From Bacteroidales bacterium (lineage in GTDB: Bacteria > Bacteroidota > Bacteroidia > Bacteroidales > Marinilabiliaceae): a DNA stretch of 64,000 bases. A program made the position numbers and the translations under genes. The stretch is taken from positions 1-64,000 of the forward strand of contig JAKSLF010000007.1 in assembly GCA_024401355.1 (NCBI GenBank), in the 5' to 3' direction. The notes below the pieces were generated by a model, which ran no database searches, had not been told where the DNA came from, and saw nothing but the letters and a program-made list of their open reading frames with translations. This document shows positions 32,724-41,928 of the stretch, in pieces. Position 1 is the stretch's first letter. Every line of letters begins with the position of its first letter.

Positions 32724-33674
32724 TCAAACTTTACGGTTGTGGTCCCAGATCTGCCATGAGTTGAATATGTTTTGCCAGAGCAGACAAGCTCCAGGGCCTA
32801 TGGCTGATTGAGGAGTCAGGAATGACATTGCCATCCAGATTGCCAGGACGGTGTTTTTCTGTGCAAGTCCTTGTCCGGCAGCCATTCTGTCGTTGTATAT
32901 TGAGCCGATAGTTTTTCCTAAGTAGAATTGAGCAAATACAAGGATTCCGACAGAAAGGCATATCCACAATACCATTGTGCCTGAGCTTGGTGAAGAGACG
33001 ATGCTCTTGATGATTTGGGCTGTGTTGACAATAGTGCAGAGAGCCCATAGGTAGAAGCTATAGTCTTTGGATTTTTCGGCTACATAATCCTTGATTTTGG
33101 GGGCGATCTTCCACAAGATGAGTGTTATAACGAGTGGTGCCATTATTGTTGGGAATACTCTTGACAAGATGCGGAGGAAAAGATCAAAGAAAGAGAGTTC
33201 GAGTCCTGGTTCGACAAGTGGATAGACGACGGGGACGACGATAGCAGTAAAAGTTGAAGATATTATAGTGTACGTTGTTGCAGTCGCTGGATTACCACCT
33301 ATTTTTTGTGTAACAACAGCGCCAACAGCAGCCATAGGTGCAATGAAGCAGGCCAGGAGTGCTTCGCCGAGAGGCAGCCATTCGCTGTCTTTGTTGGCCA
33401 TGCACCATAAGAACCCTAAGATTACCTCGCAAAGCTGGATGAGGATAAGCCAAAGATGCCATCTGCGTGGACGCAATTCGCGTGGTTCAATCTTGCAATA
33501 TGTAAAAAACAGCATGACACATATCAGTCCAGGCAGAAAATATGGGAATGTAGAGGCAATGATCCTCTTTGCATTGCTAAGTGCTTCGACTTGTGTAAAG
33601 AGGAAGTATCCAAGAACGCCCACCATCATTGAGATGGGGAGCGTCCAGTCTTTTATCAGTTGCTTTATAGACAT
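32724..33674 (-). CDS. BASS-type transporter (bile acid:sodium symporter superfamily)
   Basis: A 316-residue polytopic membrane protein with about nine to ten hydrophobic spans. GPGACLLWQNIFNSW near the end and FIAPMAAVGAVVTQKIGGN in the middle resemble the bile acid:sodium symporter superfamily. The substrate is unknown. It starts three bases after the C4-dicarboxylate carrier gene, so the two form an operon; organic acid transport is a reasonable inference. Confidence 0.68.
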   Translation of the reverse strand: MSIKQLIKDWTLPISMMVGVLGYFLFTQVEALSNAKRIIASTFPYFLPGLICVMLFFTYCKIEPRELRPRRWHLWLILIQLCEVILGFLWCMANKDSEWLPLGEALLACFIAPMAAVGAVVTQKIGGNPATATTYTIISSTFTAIVVPVVYPLVEPGLELSFFDLFLRILSRVFPTIMAPLVITLILWKIAPKIKDYVAEKSKDYSFYLWALCTIVNTAQIIKSIVSSPSSGTMVLWICLSVGILVFAQFYLGKTIGSIYNDRMAAGQGLAQKNTVLAIWMAMSFLTPQSAIGPGACLLWQNIFNSWQIWDHNRKV

Positions 33675-33677
33675 CAG

Positions 33678-35051
33678 TTAAAAGAAAATCATTGTTATTG
33701 TATAGCCTACAATAGTTGAGACTATCACACTAATGAGTCCTGGCATCATGAATGAGTGGTTGAGCAGGTATTTTCCGATGACAGTTGTGCCCGAACGGTC
33801 GAAATTGACAGTAGCGATATCTGATGGATAGTTTGGAATGAAGAAATATCCATAGACAGATGGCAGCACGCCAAGAAGTACAGGTCCAGGGATGCCAAGT
33901 GTGTAGGCAAGTGGGAGCATAGCAACAACCACAGCGCCTTGTGAGTTGATGAGTACAGAGACTGCGAAAAATGCGAGTGCTATGGCCCATGGATATGCGG
34001 TGACGATATCGCCAAGTCCGGCCTTCATTTCGTCCATGTAGTTGCTGAAGTAAGTGTCGGCAAGCCATGCGATGCCATAGATTGCAACCACGGCGACCAT
34101 TCCGGACTGCCATACGGCTCCCATGACAGCTTTTTTAGGCTGTGCTTTAGCAAGGATAATCATGAATGCAGCAGCTGCAATCATTACAATCTGGATGATG
34201 AGGTTCATTGCCAGGGGCTTTGTTATAGGGTTGCCATCAGCATCGAGTTTGCCAGTTGCGAAAGCAGGGCGGATGTCGTGTCCGATTATTTGGCAGATGG
34301 AAAACATTACGATGCAGGCGAGTGCTGCAAGGAAGATATAGACAGACATCCGAGCTTCCTTTGACACTTCTTTGTCGAGGAGTGTGGCGGTGTTGCCATA
34401 CATATAATTATATAGTTCAGGGTCTTTGCAGCGAGCCTGAAACACAGGATCCTTGTCAAGGTCGAGTCCACGGCGGTAGCTTGCTGCTGCAGCAGCCATA
34501 AGGCCGCAGAGACAAGCAGGAATTGTTACAGCAATCACTTCGAGGTTGGAAACTTCATATCCGTTGGCGGAAGAGATGACAACAAATGAAGCTACTGCAG
34601 CAGCGATAGGCGAGCAAGTGATGCCGACTTGTGAGGCTATGCTGGCTACGCCACAAGGACGTTCTGGTCGTATGCCTTTTTTGAGTGCGATATCGCAGAT
34701 GATAGGCATGAGAGTGTAGACCACATGACCAGTGCCGACCATGACAGTAAGGAAGAATGTGCACAGAGGAGCCAGGAACGTGATAGAGTCAGGGTGTTTA
34801 CGCAATAGCTTTTCGGCTAATTGTATCATCCAGTCCATACCGCCTGCAGCTTGGAGCATACCAGCGCAAGTGACGGCAGCGATGATGATGTATATTACAT
34901 CGGTAGGTGGATTGCCTGGCTTGAGTTGAAATCCGAAGACGAGGATGGCAAGTCCAATACCTGATATAGCTCCGAGAGCCAGCGATCCATATCGTGAACC
35001 AACATAGAGTGCGAGGAGCACAACTAAGAGTTCGAGAATCATTTCTAACAT
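33678..35051 (-). CDS. anaerobic C4-dicarboxylate transporter (Dcu type)
   Basis: A 457-residue carrier of the DcuA/DcuB family with about twelve spans. Family stretches include VVLLALYVGSRYGSLALG, VGTGHVVYTLMPIICD, and GITCSPIAAAVASFVVI. These carriers exchange fumarate, malate or aspartate for succinate in fumarate-respiring anaerobes, which suits the organism. A TATTTTTG -7 box lies at 35086-35093 on the minus strand, 34 bases before the start. Confidence 0.9.
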   Translation of the reverse strand: MLEMILELLVVLLALYVGSRYGSLALGAISGIGLAILVFGFQLKPGNPPTDVIYIIIAAVTCAGMLQAAGGMDWMIQLAEKLLRKHPDSITFLAPLCTFFLTVMVGTGHVVYTLMPIICDIALKKGIRPERPCGVASIASQVGITCSPIAAAVASFVVISSANGYEVSNLEVIAVTIPACLCGLMAAAAASYRRGLDLDKDPVFQARCKDPELYNYMYGNTATLLDKEVSKEARMSVYIFLAALACIVMFSICQIIGHDIRPAFATGKLDADGNPITKPLAMNLIIQIVMIAAAAFMIILAKAQPKKAVMGAVWQSGMVAVVAIYGIAWLADTYFSNYMDEMKAGLGDIVTAYPWAIALAFFAVSVLINSQGAVVVAMLPLAYTLGIPGPVLLGVLPSVYGYFFIPNYPSDIATVNFDRSGTTVIGKYLLNHSFMMPGLISVIVSTIVGYTITMIFF

Positions 35052-35085
35052 ATTTCTTTGTTTTGTTATATTTAATATATGGTGA

Positions 35086-35093
35086 CAAAAATA
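35086..35093 (-). promoter_or_regulatory. -7 box TATTTTTG of the Dcu operon
   Basis: A TAnnTTTG match on the minus strand upstream of the ATG at 35051. Confidence 0.6.
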
Positions 35094-35301
35094 GTGTGAT
35101 TTTTTGTTTCTGCAAAAAGATTAGCAATATTTTTATGATATGTTTTGTGCTTTTTGTTTGTAAATGTTGTTGTAAATTAAAATATTGTTGAGTTATGTTA
35201 TATTTAGGCAATTATATAGGAGTTGACCCCTAATAATCAAAAGCAAAGACATAGCAACGTATTGTATACTATGTCTTCGTTGTATTATTGTGTTAATGAT
35301 G

Positions 35302-36474
35302 TTATCCTTGATAGACTTCAACAGACCATCCTTCTGGAATGTAGCTTCCTCCACGTCTCATATCATTCCATTGTGCGTTAGGTGACTTATAGAATGTACC
35401 GTCACTTGAAACATTGTTTAACCAAAAGAATGTGTAAGAGAATAAGTCACTACCTTCATATAAGCAAGTGATTGATTGTAGTTTTTTACAGTCGCTAAAC
35501 ATACTACAGTAGCAATTATCAACGAGTGTAGTAGCAGACAATTTAGGTGCGGTTATAAGGCTCGTGCAACCATGGAACATATAATCGTAGCAAAACGAGG
35601 CGAGTGTAGTAGCAGGCAATTCAGGTGCGTTTACAAGGCTTGAACAATTAAGGAACATACTACCATAGCAATACGAGGCGAGTGTAGTAGCATACAATTT
35701 AGGTGCAGTTATAAGGCTCGTACAATTGGCGAACATGTCACGGCAACAACCTTCAGCAACTGTAGTAGCAGACAATTTAGGTGCAGACACAAGGTTTGAA
35801 CAACCATTGAACATACCATTGTAACAACTTTTAGTAAGTGTAGTAGCAGGCAATTCAGGTGCGTTTACAAGGCTCGTACAATTATAGAACATACAATTGT
35901 AACAACTTTCAGTAAGTGTAGTAGCAGACAATTTAGGTGCAGACACAAGGTTTGAACAACCAATGAACATATTACCGTAGCAACAATCACAAGGTATAGT
36001 GTCTAAATCCTTTGTATAAGATAGCAAATACATGATGTCGCCCTTACAAGATACTTCATCGCCTCTCATTTTAAATGAAGCACATTTACTTAAAGACTTA
36101 TTTATTCCATTTGGATTATCACCTCTTACATATAATGGACTATCAGCAGAAATGCTTTGTGTAGCATAAACATTGCTTCCGTCGTTCCAAGTCTCCCAAG
36201 TCTTACCATCTCTACTTATTTCAAAATTTGGGTAGCTTCCTTTGGAAGACAATCCAACAGTTGCATCGCCTTCAGTTGTGAATTTCAGTGCTTTTACAGT
36301 CAAAACTTCATCATTGTCTTCAGTCTCTTCGTTTTCATTCTTCAATCTTCCCTTCCATCTGACTTCACTTTTGTCTTCGTCATTGAAATGAGCAAGAAAT
36401 GCGTCATATGACATGAGAACATTCTCTTCTGAAGAATATCCTTCACGTGTTCCAAAATGCTTGATGTATTTCAT
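35302..36474 (-). CDS. BspA-like leucine-rich repeat passenger protein, 390 aa
   Basis: No signal peptide. Residues 1-66 (MKYIKHFGTREGYSSEENVL...) are almost identical to those of the passenger in copy 2. A middle region (about 70-165) looks like a beta domain (FEISRDGKTWETW). Then come seven units of about 23 residues with the pattern MFxxCxxLVxAPxLxATTL, a Cys-rich BspA-type leucine-rich repeat, and a C-terminal cap (LYEGSDLFSYTF, IPEGWSV). The role of a repeat protein on an insertion element is unknown. A hairpin terminator (35246-35277) lies just after the gene inside the element. Confidence 0.82.
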   Translation of the reverse strand: MKYIKHFGTREGYSSEENVLMSYDAFLAHFNDEDKSEVRWKGRLKNENEETEDNDEVLTVKALKFTTEGDATVGLSSKGSYPNFEISRDGKTWETWNDGSNVYATQSISADSPLYVRGDNPNGINKSLSKCASFKMRGDEVSCKGDIMYLLSYTKDLDTIPCDCCYGNMFIGCSNLVSAPKLSATTLTESCYNCMFYNCTSLVNAPELPATTLTKSCYNGMFNGCSNLVSAPKLSATTVAEGCCRDMFANCTSLITAPKLYATTLASYCYGSMFLNCSSLVNAPELPATTLASFCYDYMFHGCTSLITAPKLSATTLVDNCYCSMFSDCKKLQSITCLYEGSDLFSYTFFWLNNVSSDGTFYKSPNAQWNDMRRGGSYIPEGWSVEVYQG

Positions 36475-36592
36475 AGGTACAATAGGTCTTTTATTATATT
36501 TATCTGAATTTCTTGATTTATTTCTTTGGTGTGCAGAAATACTGCATAGACGAAATCTAAATTTGTACTATAATCTTAAAAGGTAGTACGCT
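36475..36592. promoter_or_regulatory. divergent promoter region of the IS1595 element
   Basis: 118 bases between passenger and transposase, nearly identical in copy 2 (48467-48583, inverted). Transposase promoter: TAAATTTG at 36558-36565, 28 bases before the ATG. A small palindrome GCAG-AAATA-CTGC lies in the middle and could bind a regulator. Confidence 0.6.
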
Positions 36593-37603
36593 ATGATAGA
36601 CTTCTCGAAATTCAAATCTCTGTTCTCCGTAATGAACTACTTTCACGATGAGCAGATGTGCAAACAGACACTTGCAGATGCTCGTTGGAATGGTGACGTT
36701 GTCTGCCCTTACTGTGGAAAGCACCACTGCTCTACAAGAAAGAACGGAAGATACAGATGCAACAAGTGCAAGAAGAACTTTTCAGTGTTGGTCGGTACTA
36801 TCTTTGAGAATACCAAACTCCCACTATACAAGTGGTTCGTTGCTATGTACTTGATTTCTTCACACAAAAAAGGCGTGTCATCTTGTCAGTTGAGCAGAGA
36901 CATAGAGGTCAGTCAAGCGACTGCTTGGTACATGTTGCAGAAGATAAGACTCTTGTATCCGCAGAATGATAGTGAACGCATGAGATGTGTTGTTGAATGT
37001 GATGAGGTCTATATAGGTGGCAAGGAGAAGTGGAAACATCAGTCAATGAGAACACCTCATACTCAAGGTAGGTCAACTGCAACAAAAGTACCAGTGTTCG
37101 GTATGCTTGAACGCTCAAGGTATATAGATGACAAAGGAGTTGAAAGGCAGATGACCTATGTTCATGCTATGGCAGTAGATAAAACAGACAAATCTACTCT
37201 TCAACCTATCATAGAGCAGTTCGTTGACAAGGGTTCATTGATTATGACTGATGAGCTTAGTGCATACAAGGGTCTTGACAAGTTAGGTTATAGACATTGG
37301 ATAGTAAGACATAGCGAAGCAGAATATGTAAAGAAGACCAATGTGGATGAAATCAAGGAAGGTGACCCAATAGATATATTCACCAATTCAATAGAGGGTT
37401 TTTGGAGCCACTTTCGAAGAATGATAGTAGGTTGCTACCATAATGTAACTGATGAGCATTTGCAGTCGTATATTGACGAAGCAGTCTATAGATGGAACAC
37501 AAGAAAGATGACTGAAGACGAAAGATTTGAGCATATGTTCAATCTTTCAATAGGATTGGTTATTACTTGGAATGATTTGAAGTCATGTGAATATGTTGCA
37601 TAG
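36593..37603 (+). CDS. ISXO2-like (IS1595 family) DDE transposase, copy 1
   Basis: A 336-residue transposase. Zinc-ribbon N-terminus (CPYCGKHHC...RYRCNKCKKNFSV), a helix-turn-helix (SCQLSRDIEVSQATAWYMLQKI), then the DDE-type core: CDEVYIGGKEKWKH, IMTDELSAY, and NSIEGFWSHFRRMIVG. About nine in ten residues match copy 2, which lacks a short stretch (DEIKEG region). It appears intact and probably active. Confidence 0.93.
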   Translation: MIDFSKFKSLFSVMNYFHDEQMCKQTLADARWNGDVVCPYCGKHHCSTRKNGRYRCNKCKKNFSVLVGTIFENTKLPLYKWFVAMYLISSHKKGVSSCQLSRDIEVSQATAWYMLQKIRLLYPQNDSERMRCVVECDEVYIGGKEKWKHQSMRTPHTQGRSTATKVPVFGMLERSRYIDDKGVERQMTYVHAMAVDKTDKSTLQPIIEQFVDKGSLIMTDELSAYKGLDKLGYRHWIVRHSEAEYVKKTNVDEIKEGDPIDIFTNSIEGFWSHFRRMIVGCYHNVTDEHLQSYIDEAVYRWNTRKMTEDERFEHMFNLSIGLVITWNDLKSCEYVA

Positions 37604-37653
37604 AACGCTATATTTTATAAAGTGTTGGAATAAATAAAGAAAAATAGAAGAAT

Positions 37654-38361
37654 ATGGATTTATATAGTAGATTAAATGAAGCAATACGTAATGCGATACA
37701 AGAAGCATTAGAATGTAATGATGATATTAATCATAGAGTGACGAAATTAAAATCTGCATTAAGAACATCACAACAATATGCCATCAATGAAATTGGACAT
37801 CGTTTGGCAACCCGTCCCATGGGAATTAACATGTGTGCAGATAATAAGATTGATAAAGGGAATGACGTGTACATTGCTAAAAATGGGAAGCAAACATCAT
37901 TAGATGACATAAGAGAAAAATCTAGTAAGATTTCTTACGACATTTTAACTCAAGGAGTCAAAGACAACATAGGAGATAGTTTAGTGCTGAATTTTGGTAG
38001 ACCCGAAGTTGATAGAACAACAAGTAGTGTGAGATTTGTATTTGATAAGATGCGTTTACTAACTGACAAGAGATTTGTAATGGAAGGATTTGTCACGACT
38101 TCAAGAAGCCCCAATCCTTTAGGTTCCAAAAAGCCTAAACGCATCCAAATAGACTATTTATGGAACGAACAACAATTTTATGAAGCGGTTTATTGTGCGA
38201 ATGGTTCAGTACGACACTTAGCAAAATTGAAACTAAATCAAAATGGAGTTCGTGGTCAAGACAATATCACGACGGCTTGTAATCTAATAGGGTTCTTAAC
38301 CCAATGCTTATATTGTATCGACGATTATCTTGATGATATTGCTAATAATAGACATATATAA
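37654..38361 (+). CDS. passenger protein of unknown function, 235 aa
   Basis: Lies 50 bases behind the transposase, inside the inverted repeats, with a perfect 13-bp-arm terminator after it. The N-terminus is helical (EAIRNAIQEALECNDDIN). The middle has a basic loop (GSKKPKRIQIDYLW), and the C-terminus has a Cys-containing helix (GFLTQCLYCIDDYLDDI). No signal peptide or membrane span. I do not recognise a family. The same slot in copies 2 and 3 holds a different gene, so this is a variable cargo site. Confidence 0.7.
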   Translation: MDLYSRLNEAIRNAIQEALECNDDINHRVTKLKSALRTSQQYAINEIGHRLATRPMGINMCADNKIDKGNDVYIAKNGKQTSLDDIREKSSKISYDILTQGVKDNIGDSLVLNFGRPEVDRTTSSVRFVFDKMRLLTDKRFVMEGFVTTSRSPNPLGSKKPKRIQIDYLWNEQQFYEAVYCANGSVRHLAKLKLNQNGVRGQDNITTACNLIGFLTQCLYCIDDYLDDIANNRHI

Positions 38362-38379
38362 TCTGAAAATCATACAAAG

Positions 38380-38418
38380 ATGAAGAGATGTATTATTAGT
38401 GTACATCTCTTCATTTAT
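38380..38418 (+). terminator. terminator at the right end of element 1
   Basis: ATGAAGAGATGTA (38380-38392) and TACATCTCTTCAT (38402-38414) are perfect arms, followed by TTATTAT. Confidence 0.82.
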
Positions 38419-38579
38419 TATATAAGGGGTCAACTCCTATATAATTGCCTATATTTATTCATGCGGTATCCCTATGGTATCCTTATGGGAAAATCATGGA
38501 ACTGGAAACGGGTGCTAATGTTAAAAATGTGCATGTGCGAAAAAATACTATAAATATAGTTGGTGCTTTGGAATTAATG

Positions 38580-38595
38580 TACTACATTTGTAGTA
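38580..38595. promoter_or_regulatory. BlaI/MecI-type operator overlapping the promoter
   Basis: TACTACA-TT-TGTAGTA. It contains the TACA/TGTA core of BlaI-family operators. The -7 box TACATTTG (38583-38590) is embedded in it, with TTG at 38560-38562 as the -33 element, 20 bases upstream. Repressor binding would block the promoter directly; a second palindrome, ACTATA-AA-TATAGT, lies at 38547-38560. Confidence 0.8.
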
Positions 38596-38621
38596 TCAAA
38601 AAAGAATTAAACAAGAAAGAA

Positions 38622-38996
38622 ATGGGAAAAGAGAAAAATACACAGTCACTTACAAAGGCAGAACTTCATCTTATGAACATCTTGTGGGACAAGGGACAGG
38701 CAACAGTTCAGCAGCTGCATGATGTACTTGATGAGCCCAAGCCGGCTTATACTACAACACTCACCGTGATGCAGGTTTTAGCAAAGAAGGGTATAGTGAC
38801 CTTTGAGAAGTCGGGCAAGGCAAATGTCTACAAGCCACTACTCAGTCGAGACACATACATTGGGTCGTTTATGAATGAGACGTGTGAAAATGTTTTTGGT
38901 GGTTCGATGCGTTCGTTCTTTTCATTTTTTGCTAAAAGCGAGAAGATCAGCAAGGAAGAACTTGTTGAGATTTTGAAAGAGATGGCAAAAGAGTAG
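38622..38996 (+). CDS. BlaI/MecI/CopY family repressor
   Basis: A 124-residue winged-helix repressor; the ATG at 38622 (MGKEKNTQSLTKAELHLMNIL) is chosen because the operator and promoter lie just before it. It has the family's WDKGQATVQQLHDVL and YTTTLTVMQVLAKKGIVTFEKSGKANVYKP stretches and a C-terminal dimerisation helix. The M56 peptidase gene follows 33 bases later. In known systems the peptidase cleaves the repressor on an envelope signal. Autoregulation is expected from the palindrome over its own promoter. Confidence 0.93.
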   Translation: MGKEKNTQSLTKAELHLMNILWDKGQATVQQLHDVLDEPKPAYTTTLTVMQVLAKKGIVTFEKSGKANVYKPLLSRDTYIGSFMNETCENVFGGSMRSFFSFFAKSEKISKEELVEILKEMAKE

Positions 38997-39029
38997 AGTA
39001 TATAATTGTTTAACCCTAATACCATAGAT

Positions 39030-41750
39030 ATGACTATATTGTATGTAAAATTTCTGGTTTCTATGGCTTTGTTCATGGCGTTCTACTGGGTAGTACTGAG
39101 AAACAAAGCTGGTTATGGCTTTAGAAGAGCATATTTGTTGGCAGCGCCGATAGTGTGTGTCTTGATGAGTACACTTGCTTTTGGTGTGTATCCGGTTGAA
39201 GTAGAGCCTGAGGAAATGGCTTATGCGAGTGACTTGGTGGCTGCTCCTGTAGTGGGGAAACCTGCTGATGTTGTCGTGATGAGCGAACGAGTGCCGGTGA
39301 AGATGTCGAACGAAGTGGTGGAGCCTGTAGTGGAAGACTCGTGGAGTTGGTCTGACATTGACTGGTCGGCAGTTGTCGGTTACCTGGTTCCGGCGATATC
39401 GTTGATACTTCTGCTTGTTGCACTTTTTTATTTTGTGAAGCTCGTTGTTATTAAATCACGGATGAGGTCGGAGATGACAGAAGAGGGATATGAGATTATC
39501 CGTTCGTCGTCGGTAAAAACTCCGTTTTCGTTTGCCAAGACAATATTTTGTCCGTCGGACCTTGACGAGAACAGCGAAAGTCTGATAATGCGTCATGAGA
39601 AGGCGCATATAGCTCATCGTCATTATGTTGATGTGTGGGTGATAGAAGTGTTGACACGAGTGTTCTGGTTCAATCCGCTTATATGGCTTTGTCGCTCGGA
39701 ATTGCGTGATGTGCATGAATTTGAGGCTGACCATGATGTGATAGCTAGTGGTGCCAGCATATTAAAGTATCAGACAACGCTTCTGGAGATGGTGTTGAAC
39801 GAGAATTGTCCGGTAGTAAATGGATTTAGCCATTCGTTTATACGACGTCGATTTATAGAGATGAAGACATCGGCAGCTGGTACTTTGGGTCGTGTGGCAA
39901 AGATAGGTGTTTTTGTGTGGGCTGCGGCATTGTTCTGTATGTTTACGTTTGAGGAATGTGCTCCGAAAACATCAGACAAAGTGAAGCTTGACCTGGATGC
40001 ACCCCAAAAATTTGTTTTAGAAGGAACCGTTGATGCAGGGATAACGGACTCGTGTTATCTTGTATATATATCAGATGAATACTTGCACATACCAGACACG
40101 ACAGACATTTGTATACCAGTAGTGGACAAGAAATTTCACTTTGAGATGGATTTGCAGCGAGTGACAGCGGCACGAGTGCGATGCATATTTCCTGGTGGTG
40201 AAGTGTGTAGCGCCTTTATAGACTATTTCATGGTGCCTGGTGAAACACTATACTTGAACGTGCATAATGGATACTATGACTTCAGGGCAACAGACGGATT
40301 TAATTCGAAGATAGAGCGTGGAATGGAGGCTTTGAGAAAAATGACAAACTGGGAGTCGCCACATTTGCCTAAATTTGACTGCCCGATGTGGAGTAATCCA
40401 TCGCAGGTGAGCAGAGATTACAGTCGTCTGCATGTCAAGGATGTCTATTTTGACAAGGATGAGACAGTTGTCAGACTGGTGTCGGACCAGCATACTGCGA
40501 ATATGAATATTCCGAGCACATTTTTCCTTAAAGACAACAAAGGAAACGCATATAAATTCAAGCGAGCTGTAATGGGAAATGTTGAAGATAACAATGGCAA
40601 GGAGTGCCGTGCGTATGGTGTGTATCTGGCATACGAACCTATGCCGGCAGATGTTGAATCGTTCAACATAATGTGCCCGTCATCTGATAATAGTGAAATT
40701 GTCTGGATAGAGAATGTGAGGAAAGCGTCGAGCATGGATAACCTGAAGCCTAACTTTGAATTGACGATTACGACAGAGAGTGGCATTGATGATTCGGGTT
40801 ATCTGATAAGGATGTTTAATGTTGATGGGTATTCGGCAACGCAGATAGCGGACTTGACAAATGACAGGAATCGTCAGTCGCATTTTGCGATGAACCTTGA
40901 TGAGACGAAGACGATTGAAGTGGTTGCGACATATCCAGATGGTTCGATAAGTCAACGTGGCATGGTGTTCCCATTTGTGCCAGGAGAAAGGGCTGAACTG
41001 AAAGTCATGGGTGACAGATTTGAGTTGACGGGAACAGGATTCTACAAGGAGTGGGCGAAGGCGGATGAGGCAGTTGAAAATCTGACGAGATATGCGTCGG
41101 GTGAAGAACAGTCGGAAAAGCTGAAAGCATATTATAAGGATCATGCGGACAATCTTGGTGTCGTGGTTTATTTCATGATGCATAGAAACCTTGTTTCAAT
41201 GGATGATGTTATTGAGAACATGCCAGAAGCAATCGGGGCAGATGAGTTTGTGAAGAAGGCAAAGGAACGTTATCAGGCAGAAAAGCAGTCGTTGGCTGCG
41301 TATGAAGCAGAGAGGGCGTTGAGACAGAAAGACACCCAGCCGGGCATGATGTTCAAGGATTTTGCTGTAAAGTATGAAGGCAAGACTCAGAGGTTGTCGG
41401 ACTATGTCGGCAAGGGAAAATATGTGCTTGTTGACTTCTGGGCCAGCTGGTGTGGACCATGTCGCATGGAGACTCCTAATGTCATCAAGGTGTGGGAGAA
41501 ATATGCTGGCAATAGATTTGAAGTGGTTGGCATAGCTACGTGGGATGAACCAGAAGATACCAAGAGAGCCATTGAGGAAGAGGGAATAAAATATCCTCAG
41601 ATAATGAATGCTCAGTCGGTGGCAAGCGACTTATATGGTGTGATGGGAATACCGGAATTTATCCTTTTCGGTCCTGACGGCAAGATTGTAGAACGAGGAA
41701 TGCGTGGTGAAGAGATTGAGCTGGCAGTAAAGAAAGCGCTTGGTGAATAA
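39030..41750 (+). CDS. BlaR1-type M56 peptidase fused to a TlpA thioredoxin domain
   Basis: A 906-residue fusion (ATG at 39030, not the upstream TTG). N-terminal membrane spans, then an M56 zinc peptidase site HEKAH (189-193) with the downstream Glu in HEFEADHDV, and another membrane span (GVFVWAAALFCMFTF). About 450 residues of DUF4369-like beta domains follow, then a TlpA-like domain with WCGPC at 807-811 and cis-Pro in GIPEFILFGPDG. In place of a beta-lactam-binding sensor it thus has a periplasmic thiol-redox domain, suggesting a redox or envelope signal (inference). Operon with the BlaI-type repressor; terminator at 41826. Confidence 0.9.
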   Translation: MTILYVKFLVSMALFMAFYWVVLRNKAGYGFRRAYLLAAPIVCVLMSTLAFGVYPVEVEPEEMAYASDLVAAPVVGKPADVVVMSERVPVKMSNEVVEPVVEDSWSWSDIDWSAVVGYLVPAISLILLLVALFYFVKLVVIKSRMRSEMTEEGYEIIRSSSVKTPFSFAKTIFCPSDLDENSESLIMRHEKAHIAHRHYVDVWVIEVLTRVFWFNPLIWLCRSELRDVHEFEADHDVIASGASILKYQTTLLEMVLNENCPVVNGFSHSFIRRRFIEMKTSAAGTLGRVAKIGVFVWAAALFCMFTFEECAPKTSDKVKLDLDAPQKFVLEGTVDAGITDSCYLVYISDEYLHIPDTTDICIPVVDKKFHFEMDLQRVTAARVRCIFPGGEVCSAFIDYFMVPGETLYLNVHNGYYDFRATDGFNSKIERGMEALRKMTNWESPHLPKFDCPMWSNPSQVSRDYSRLHVKDVYFDKDETVVRLVSDQHTANMNIPSTFFLKDNKGNAYKFKRAVMGNVEDNNGKECRAYGVYLAYEPMPADVESFNIMCPSSDNSEIVWIENVRKASSMDNLKPNFELTITTESGIDDSGYLIRMFNVDGYSATQIADLTNDRNRQSHFAMNLDETKTIEVVATYPDGSISQRGMVFPFVPGERAELKVMGDRFELTGTGFYKEWAKADEAVENLTRYASGEEQSEKLKAYYKDHADNLGVVVYFMMHRNLVSMDDVIENMPEAIGADEFVKKAKERYQAEKQSLAAYEAERALRQKDTQPGMMFKDFAVKYEGKTQRLSDYVGKGKYVLVDFWASWCGPCRMETPNVIKVWEKYAGNRFEVVGIATWDEPEDTKRAIEEEGIKYPQIMNAQSVASDLYGVMGIPEFILFGPDGKIVERGMRGEEIELAVKKALGE

Positions 41751-41825
41751 GATTAATAGTAATATAGAATAGAGGTTTTTTTAGTGTCAATCATTTGTAA
41801 AACGCATATAAGCACAATGTGAATG

Positions 41826-41866
41826 AAAGAGGTTCGCTACGAAAAGTGGCGAACCTCTTTTCGCTT
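41826..41866 (+). terminator. terminator of the BlaI-M56 operon
   Basis: AAAGAGGTTCGC (41826-41837) pairs with GCGAACCTCTTT (41849-41860), with TTTTCGC overlap. Confidence 0.85.
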
Positions 41867-41928
41867 TGGAGAAAAATGATTAATTTTGCAGAAAAAGTTA
41901 GTGGCATAAAGAAATAGGAGAAAAAGTC

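Larger units (their letters stand above)
35207..38449. mobile_element. IS1595-family transposon, copy 1, with two passengers
   Basis: A 3243-base element. Its ends are a perfect 25-bp inverted repeat beginning GGCAATTATATAGGAGTTGA. The flanks carry an exact 8-bp target duplication, TATATTTA (35199-35206 and 38450-38457). An 8-bp duplication is the size known for IS1595-family elements. Contents: a BspA-like repeat gene (minus), a divergent ISXO2-like transposase (plus), and an unknown gene behind it. With intact ends and duplication it looks like a recent, complete insertion. Confidence 0.93.

Noticed and set aside
35302-36474. BspA-like repeat genes as prophage tail proteins
   Set aside because: The genes lie inside insertion-element ends and no capsid, terminase, portal or integrase genes were seen.
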